64,000 bases of DNA from Isoetes taiwanensis (lineage: Eukaryota > Streptophyta > Lycopodiopsida > Isoetales > Isoetaceae), in assembly GCA_021234155.1 (NCBI GenBank), contig JAJEKV010000031.1, positions 675,614 through 739,613 of the forward strand, written 5' to 3'. The stretch's first letter is position 1. Each line of letters opens with the position of its first letter. The position numbers were made by a program, and so were the translations under genes. A model generated the notes under the pieces. That model saw only the letters and a program-made list of their open reading frames with translations. It made no database searches and was not told the DNA's origin. Below are positions 58,793-64,000 of the stretch, piece by piece.

Positions 58793-59127
58793 AGTGTGTA
58801 GGGGCTGGGACAGATGGATCTGCCATGCTCACAACAGCATGTTGCACCATAGTTTCAGCAGCAGGTTGCACCATAGTTTCAAAGAAGGATATTCAAAGTT
58901 CTCGTGAACTTGCTTTCGTAAGCAAGGATAGTCTGCTGTAACACCACATTTGGAGCCATAGAAGTGTTGGAGCCATCATTTTTGTTACCCACAGCAGCAT
59001 TGCTCTTCTTAGAACTAACCACAGAGCTATGGAATTCGTAGACCTTTTTCCTCTTGGCATTCTTCATCTTTTCCTCTTCAATCCTCTTTCTGGTGGAGAA
59101 GTTAAGATCACCTTTCTTTCTTCCCAT
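58790..59127 (-). pseudogene. Small basic ORF downstream of the reverse transcriptase
   Basis: From the ATG at 59127 the frame encodes MGRKKGDLNFSTRKRIEEEK and a lysine-rich stretch (NAKRKKVYEF), then a Ser/Asn-rich part (SSKKSNAAVGNKNDGSN), about 82 codons to a stop near 58879. One base shift later a second frame continues with ETMVQPAAETMVQHAVV and ends PAPTH* at about 58790. The basic start looks like a nuclear or nucleic-acid-binding tail. I do not recognise it. It lies on the same strand as the RT, about 650 bp after its end, so it may be a third ORF of the same element or the start of an unrelated gene. Confidence 0.3.
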
Positions 59128-59779
59128 AAATGGGAAGGAGCATAAGGCTAAGGCAAATAGCAAAGAAGGTCGAGATTGGATGATCAAAGACAACAATTCA
59201 CGAAAGAACACCCGGCCAGATTGATATAAGGGTCCGGTAGACCTTACTACCGTCAGCCCTTTTTGGTGTAAAGCTGGAGGGCAGCCCGCAGGGCCATGCA
59301 AGGCAGTGATCCGGAAAACACCCTGGATGAAAAAGGCAAGATCCATACCTGGACATCACTGTCGTTCCGGCCTTGAAGAAAAAATGTCTAAGTCTGAGAA
59401 TCAGGGTTTGCCACATCGTCCAGTAACAACCGAAACCCTAAAAGTCTTTAAAACTAGAGATAATACAAAATAAAGGTATAGGGTTAAAAAACTAGAAGGT
59501 AAATTTCCATAAAAGTTCGAAGCAATAGAAACTTCACAAGGTTCTTAAAACAAGGGGTTAGATATCATGATCCAGTTTATTTATAAACAAGTAGGAGCCA
59601 TAATCATTATGGTAGTAATAATGCTAATAAAAAATCCCTTGCCTCAAATCAGGTCGTGGGGCCGCCATAAAATATAGTTCTAATATAATCATACTGAACT
59701 AAAATAGTTGCAGCAAGGAGAGTAGGACCCTGCAGCAACCAGCAGGCCCTACCCTCCCTATGTATTAGAAAAAGACTAC
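59128..59779. other. Region between RT end and the small basic ORF
   Basis: AT-rich with one minus-strand ORF extension (59346-59128) that lacks motifs. No second domain such as GIY-YIG endonuclease was seen after the RT thumb. Confidence 0.5.
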
Positions 59780-61841
59780 TCAAATATGTAAATAACCTTT
59801 AAGTATGGTGATCATATCACTGAGGGGATAGAGAAGACCAGGAAAGTCATTTTCCTGTAAAGCTGAAAACACATATTTGATCAGGTCCTTTCTGCCAAAG
59901 CCATTAAGGCAAAAGGAGTCAATAAGCTCCTTAAAATCATTGGCAGCAGAAAATGGGCATGAGTGAGCGTAAGCATAAGGTAGGACCTGGGAGATGATGA
60001 CTTTGAAGCAGTCCATATGGTCTACAATTATCCGCCTTGATGAACTTGTATACCTCAAAGGGGAAGTTTGCATCTTTTATCAAATCTAGTAATGGAAAAC
60101 ATACCTCTCTCTAGGTCCAGAACCATAATGGAAAGATTAAGGAAGTTGACTTTAAAATCCGGTTTTGGAAAGTCCATTGTAGCAATAATGGTTTCATCCT
60201 TGATGGAGAGGTGTTTCATGTTGTAAACAATAAACATGGAATCCTCGCGAGAAAAATCCCTCAAATCACCTCCATTAATGACATTCAAGTCATCAATGTA
60301 TCTTGATGCATGTTGAAACTTTGCAATATCCTTAAATCGCCATTTCTTGCAAGTTTTAGAATGAAACCGAGTTCATATCTGGCTAGGTACATTTGCACCA
60401 TGCGAGGGCTAGATGCAAAACCCATAGGTATACCCCTACATTGTCTCCATATCTCTGAGCCACATTGCAAAAAACAGTTGCTTAATAGCCAGGCATTAAT
60501 AGTCTTGAATTCACTTCTATCCAGACATCTCCATCCAGCATTTAATAGTTCATCCTTTAAGGTCTTGAACCATTTAACTTTAACCAACCCTGTTTTAGAG
60601 TTGATCATGAGGTGAAATTTCTGCTCAACTTCCATTCTGTAATCCCAAACAAGATCAGCAATTTCATTAATGATATTAACAATCCCGTCTTCACCATCTA
60701 ACGGTATGTTCTCATAGCATTTCATGATGTCTGCAGCAAAGACATCATGAATTTTAAGGGGTAAGTTGAGAATGACATCAATGGAAGAGTTTATAAGCCA
60801 ACATGCATTCACATTTTTAACCCACAGTCTGATTTCAGCAGTCTGCCTATGGCATATATTCGGCCAAACTTCTATGAAATCATTTAGAATAGAGGTAATT
60901 ATTTCAGAGATTTCTGAGTAAATGGTATTGTGCGCATTTGTCAACCACCTGTACTCCTGCTTATGTGCCTTATAGATAGCCATAAGGTAGGGTAATCTGT
61001 CAGAACTGTAACCACAGTTGAACTTAAGTATATCTGCACGGCATTGCCCTTTAACCGTTTCAACTGAGCAACGGACTTTCTCAAAATCTGAACTGCTGAG
61101 CCTGTTTAAGGCCATCTCCTTTATATGTCTCTGGCATATAAAGGAGGCATTATTATTGGCTTTATCAAGCCCGGAAATATAAAGATTCTGGACAAGCCAG
61201 TTCAGATTTTTCATGACCTCCAAGTCTTTCCAGAGGAATCTCTTGGAGGGTAGATTATTTTTATAATGCACCATTTCAAAATGGCAAAATCTTAGAACTA
61301 AATCCATAATGTTGTCCTTGTCAACATCTGAAACATCTAGCAGATCAAAGTGATGAACCTGGAAAAATTGTTGACAAAGTTTAGTGCATTCCTCCATGAA
61401 ATTCTGTATATTGAAAGGATCATCCGGGATATGGTTGAGGCCCTTGGCAAAGGCCTTTCTTAACTTAGGAGAGTGGATGATGCTTAAGTCTGTAGAACGA
61501 ATATGCCCAATTAACGGGTCAACAAACCCGCCTTTCGGATTAGGGTTATTGCATGGACATTTCCCTATTATGCCAAGAAAAAGACCAAAGATGGCATATA
61601 AACTTTCTAACTGCTCAATGTACCTCCATGAAAAAGTGGTATTGTTAACGAGGTCTGTACCTCTTTGCTGGAGCACCTCAGATAACACATTGGAAAAAAT
61701 GGCTTTGATATTAAATCTATCCAGCATTTTGGATAGAAATGTAAGGTGAACAATTTTAGAATCATCTTTCGGTTTGGAGGTAACCAAATGTTTTTTGCGG
61801 TTACAATCCCTAGAGATAATCCTGGAAATGGAAGAAGGTTC
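59780..61841 (-). pseudogene. Penelope-like reverse transcriptase, frameshifted near the active site
   Basis: A 500-codon uninterrupted frame (61787-60285) that extends upstream in frame to an acceptor-like TTATGTAG|GAACC at 61841. Motifs, N to C: LRKAFAKGLNHIPDDPFNIQ (about 61470-61415; the 'KGL.F.P' motif that precedes the RT in Penelope-like elements), LMAIYKAHK (RT1/2-like), HDVFAADIMKCYENIPLD (60755-60715; first catalytic Asp) and CRGIPMGFASSPRM (about 60440-60400). The YIDDL catalytic motif (60303-60287) is one frame away, so a frameshift lies near 60345. The next frame gives SRYIDDLNVINGGDL and RFDKR. Two more shifts near 60070 and 60000 lead to FPFEVYKF and a thumb-like CFKVIISQVLPYAY. 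It makes cDNA by target-primed reverse transcription in active relatives. The frameshifts make this copy inactive. No GIY-YIG endonuclease domain is visible. Confidence 0.8.
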
Positions 61842-62067
61842 CTACATAACTAACAGAAGTTAGTAAAGAAAGGAGACAAAAAATCTTAACTAAAACCTTA
61901 AAAAAGGGATAAAGTTGACTCAAGATTTTGAAAAAACTGGCTTAACGTAACCAGTTATAAGATTTTGTAAGATCATGTAGATAAGCTCATATTGCAGAGC
62001 ATAAGTATTAAAGAGTAGAAAATGCATACAAAAGAATTTGTATACAAGAAAAGAACATGAGAACTTA
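61842..62067 (-). other. Spacer between the two large minus-strand ORFs
   Basis: Starts on the minus strand with TAGTAAGTTCTC: the upstream ORF's stop codon overlaps a consensus-like donor (GTAAGT), and the spacer ends with an acceptor-like TTATGTAG. Direct splicing between these sites would leave a TAG stop at the junction, so either the two proteins are separate or another splice site is used. Confidence 0.5.
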
Positions 62068-63678
62068 CTAAGTTTCCTCCGTATACGAAAGTTGAACCTG
62101 CGAGCAGTCTTCCAGAGATATGACTTTGTTCCCTCCTTTTGTGACCGAGTAGTCATCCAAATTGACAATAGATTGTTCTATGTTGCCATGATTGGTGCTA
62201 ACATTAGATTTCTGTTCATAGTTGCAACCAACCATTGGAGAAGCAGCTCTTGGATCAACAGTGACCCGGGGTGGCATTTTTGGAGTGAATTGAGCTACAG
62301 CAGGTTTCCAGCTATTGGAAGAAAGAGGCTTGCTGGGGACAGAATAAGAGGGTCTGCTATTGGTAAGCAGATTCTTAAGAAAAGAAATGGGTCTAACAGA
62401 CTTTTCAGCAATTTCAGAAAGTTTATTGTTTCCAAACATCAATTTGAGGTTAGAATCAGGCTTATCAGCAAATACCATGACCATGTCCAACATAACCTTT
62501 CTGACCTCAAGATAGGAGATATAGGATAACACAACAGACTTCATAGTCTTGTTTAAGAGTTTGGACATTATTACCATTTTTGCCATTGGAGTAGTTCCTG
62601 GGTAAATGTCATCCATATGATTGAGAAGGTACCAGATCCCCTGGTCAAACCAAATAATACCACTAGGGCAATCATTTTTCTTGTCATACTTCTTATCTTT
62701 TTTCTTCTTCTCGCACTTACATTTGAAGTACGGACAGTGGGTTCTCCAAACCCTTTTTAAGTAAAAGTCACCTCTATCTTCATTCGGGTAAGCCATGTTA
62801 CCCTTTTGACTGATAAAGAGACCAGTATTCTTAATACAAGTTTGTTCAAAAAATGTAATATCAAAGGGTACCTCCACTTTTTCCATAATAAAGTACTTTT
62901 CTAGTTTGAGGGCCTTGATCTTAGCAGTGTTGATATCAGCATCTGAAATACCAGCAAGGGCCTTCCAAGTTTCAAGGTCAATAGGGGCCAGTGCTCCAAA
63001 ATTCTGACTCTTCCATAGAGCATGATCATAAGCAGCAGAAAGACACTCCACATGTTCAGTAATGATAGGAAAACAGGCCGAATTAACCAAAGTGAGATTT
63101 GGAACCCTGTCATCCATTTTATTGAGCTGGTTAGGAAAATAATCGTTTTCCCTGTCCAAAATCTTTGTTTCACCACAGCTTAAGAGATCTGCCTCAGAAA
63201 GATCATTATCAGTGAAGAGACATTCTTGAGATTCCTCTTGTACTTTTACTTCCTCAGTATCGAAGGTAAGATACTTGATGTCGTTTGCCTTCTCCATGGC
63301 AGTAAGGCCAATCATGAATCTTTTGCCAGTTTCATCCTCATGGCAAGTTCTGGAAAACAGGATGCTGGCCATATCTTTATAAAGAGAAACCAGAATAGTC
63401 TTGGATTTCTCATAGTCATAGTTGGTTTTCTTAATGAGGTGGAAGGTTTTAAACCAACCATTGAAGCCCAAGCATGAGACTGGTGACCATTTTTTCTCCA
63501 CAAGGTTTGTTTCCCTAAACTTGATATAATCATGGATATGGTCGTTTTTAATGCAGGCCAGAACCGTTTGAACAGCAACATTAGGGCTATCCACTCCACA
63601 TTTATCATACTGCAGTGCTAATAATTCTTTGATCCAATAGCAGCAGATAGTATCCTCATTAGGAAGAGTAACTCTATC
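62068..63678 (-). CDS. Long unrecognised ORF upstream of the reverse transcriptase
   Basis: Uninterrupted for about 535 codons from an acceptor-like TTGAAATCAG|GATAGAG at 63678 to a stop at 62068. The frame upstream of the first candidate start (63594) is open and reads DRVTLPNEDTICCYWIKELL, so the true protein probably begins in an earlier exon. Visible features: a hydrophilic N-terminal half; a cysteine-lysine cluster (CPYFKCKCEKKKKDKKYDKK, about 62740-62680) that could bind nucleic acid or metal, followed by CPSGIIWFDQGIWYLLNHMDD; and a Ser/Pro-rich low-complexity C-terminal region (SYSVPSKPLSSNSWKP). I know no family with this layout. It is the best-preserved long ORF in the window, next to a broken RT on the same strand, which suggests ORF1 of the element or a selected or recently active protein. 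Confidence 0.6.
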   Translation of the reverse strand, partial: DRVTLPNEDTICCYWIKELLALQYDKCGVDSPNVAVQTVLACIKNDHIHDYIKFRETNLVEKKWSPVSCLGFNGWFKTFHLIKKTNYDYEKSKTILVSLYKDMASILFSRTCHEDETGKRFMIGLTAMEKANDIKYLTFDTEEVKVQEESQECLFTDNDLSEADLLSCGETKILDRENDYFPNQLNKMDDRVPNLTLVNSACFPIITEHVECLSAAYDHALWKSQNFGALAPIDLETWKALAGISDADINTAKIKALKLEKYFIMEKVEVPFDITFFEQTCIKNTGLFISQKGNMAYPNEDRGDFYLKRVWRTHCPYFKCKCEKKKKDKKYDKKNDCPSGIIWFDQGIWYLLNHMDDIYPGTTPMAKMVIMSKLLNKTMKSVVLSYISYLEVRKVMLDMVMVFADKPDSNLKLMFGNNKLSEIAEKSVRPISFLKNLLTNSRPSYSVPSKPLSSNSWKPAVAQFTPKMPPRVTVDPRAASPMVGCNYEQKSNVSTNHGNIEQSIVNLDDYSVTKGGNKVISLEDCSQVQLSYTEET

Positions 63679-63797
63679 CTGATTTCAAATAAGAGAAGAA
63701 GTTAATGAAAGTAATAAGCTAGAATAAGATTACACCAGGAAAATTACCTAACCTTGGTCTCAAGTAAAACTTGAAAACTGGGAACAGAATAAAAAAC
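63679..63797 (-). other. Intron-like region and short upstream exon of the long ORF
   Basis: Minus strand: an acceptor-like TTATTCTGTTCCCAG near 63781, then TTTTCAAGTTTTACTTGAGACCAAG and a donor-like GTTAGG near 63755, then about 75 nt to the acceptor at 63679. Joining AAG to GATAGAGTT keeps the frame open (ETK|DRVTL). A 25 nt mini-exon is unusual; the structure is tentative. Confidence 0.35.
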
Positions 63798-64000
63798 CCT
63801 TTAATCATGTCCTAAAGACAAGATTATTATATCTATAATTCTTATTAGAAGAATAGACATCAATTGGCAGTCTTAGAAGTATAGGTGTAAATACATCTAA
63901 GCCAAAGGAAGGTAATTACTTAAAAAGTCCTAAGACCTTTGTACATTGAAGATAAAATGTAGCAATTATCAGATCCTAGCAAAATAGTAAAGATGGAATA
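63798..64000. repeat. Long direct repeat, copy B (runs off the window)
   Basis: Near-identical to 50853-51056. It lies upstream of the long minus-strand ORF, at the 5' side of the RT element. The distance between copies is about 12.94 kb. Confidence 0.9.

Noticed and set aside
62038-62529. Plus-strand ORF of 163 codons
   Set aside because: It is antisense to the long minus-strand ORF, which is much longer and has better composition.
1-64000. tRNA, rRNA or organellar DNA insertions
   Set aside because: No cloverleaf, rRNA-like or plastid/mitochondrial gene sequence was recognised by eye; a covariance-model or BLAST search would be needed to exclude short ones.

Overview
This looks like intergenic DNA from a large, repeat-rich land-plant nuclear genome. 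The evidence is the mix of elements: a Ty3/Gypsy chromovirus with a C-terminal chromodomain, a CACTA element with a Tnp2-type transposase, a hAT transposase, Helitron ends, a LINE with a zf-RVT-like finger, MITEs, and a Penelope-like reverse transcriptase. No bacterial features, rRNA, tRNA or convincing intact host gene were seen. Penelope-like elements in plants and this degree of decay would suit a gymnosperm, fern, lycophyte or moss, but the sequence alone does not decide between them.

Layout. 0.3-8.8 kb: an AT-rich cluster with three copies of one ~0.8 kb MITE-like family. The first copy is split by a complete 4.0 kb Helitron (707-4733) whose two ends can be read directly because the uninterrupted copies show the empty site. 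8.8-11.1 kb: LINE remnants, one a short insertion with a clear target-site duplication. 11.4-14.3 kb: a frameshifted hAT transposase on the minus strand, then the 3' hairpin of a second Helitron. 16.5-22.9 kb: a degraded chromovirus (gag, protease, RT, RNase H, integrase, chromodomain, 3' LTR) interrupted by a 543 bp hAT-type MITE. 22.9-29.2 kb: tandem and dispersed duplications and unassigned fragments.

29.2-38.9 kb: two converging decayed coding units. The plus-strand unit has the motifs of an unnamed transposase-like family (SDGC...QFK, then WNFFG.GHGKG..DG). The minus-strand unit carries an FCP1/NIF-like HAD phosphatase domain. Clusters of the palindrome TGTACA lie around them. 39.4-42.0 kb: a truncated CACTA element with its subterminal repeats. 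42.5-43.0 kb: another CACTA-like terminus followed by very CpG-rich palindromic repeats. 43.1-50.4 kb: about 6.6 tandem copies of a ~1.1 kb satellite unit. 54.7-58.7 kb: a foldback structure whose arms contain 19/38 bp minisatellites and one inverted copy each of the same satellite unit. 58.8-63.7 kb: a minus-strand element with a Penelope-like reverse transcriptase and an unrecognised upstream protein of about 535 codons. A ~205 bp near-identical direct repeat lies at 50.85 kb and at the window end.

Most coding units here are dead: frameshifts and stops are frequent in the hAT, Gypsy, transposase-like and RT units. The long upstream ORF of the RT element (62.07-63.68 kb) is uninterrupted, as is the Tnp2 core. 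The window is best read as nested layers of mobile elements, with order of insertion recoverable at several points (Helitron into MITE, MITE into Gypsy).
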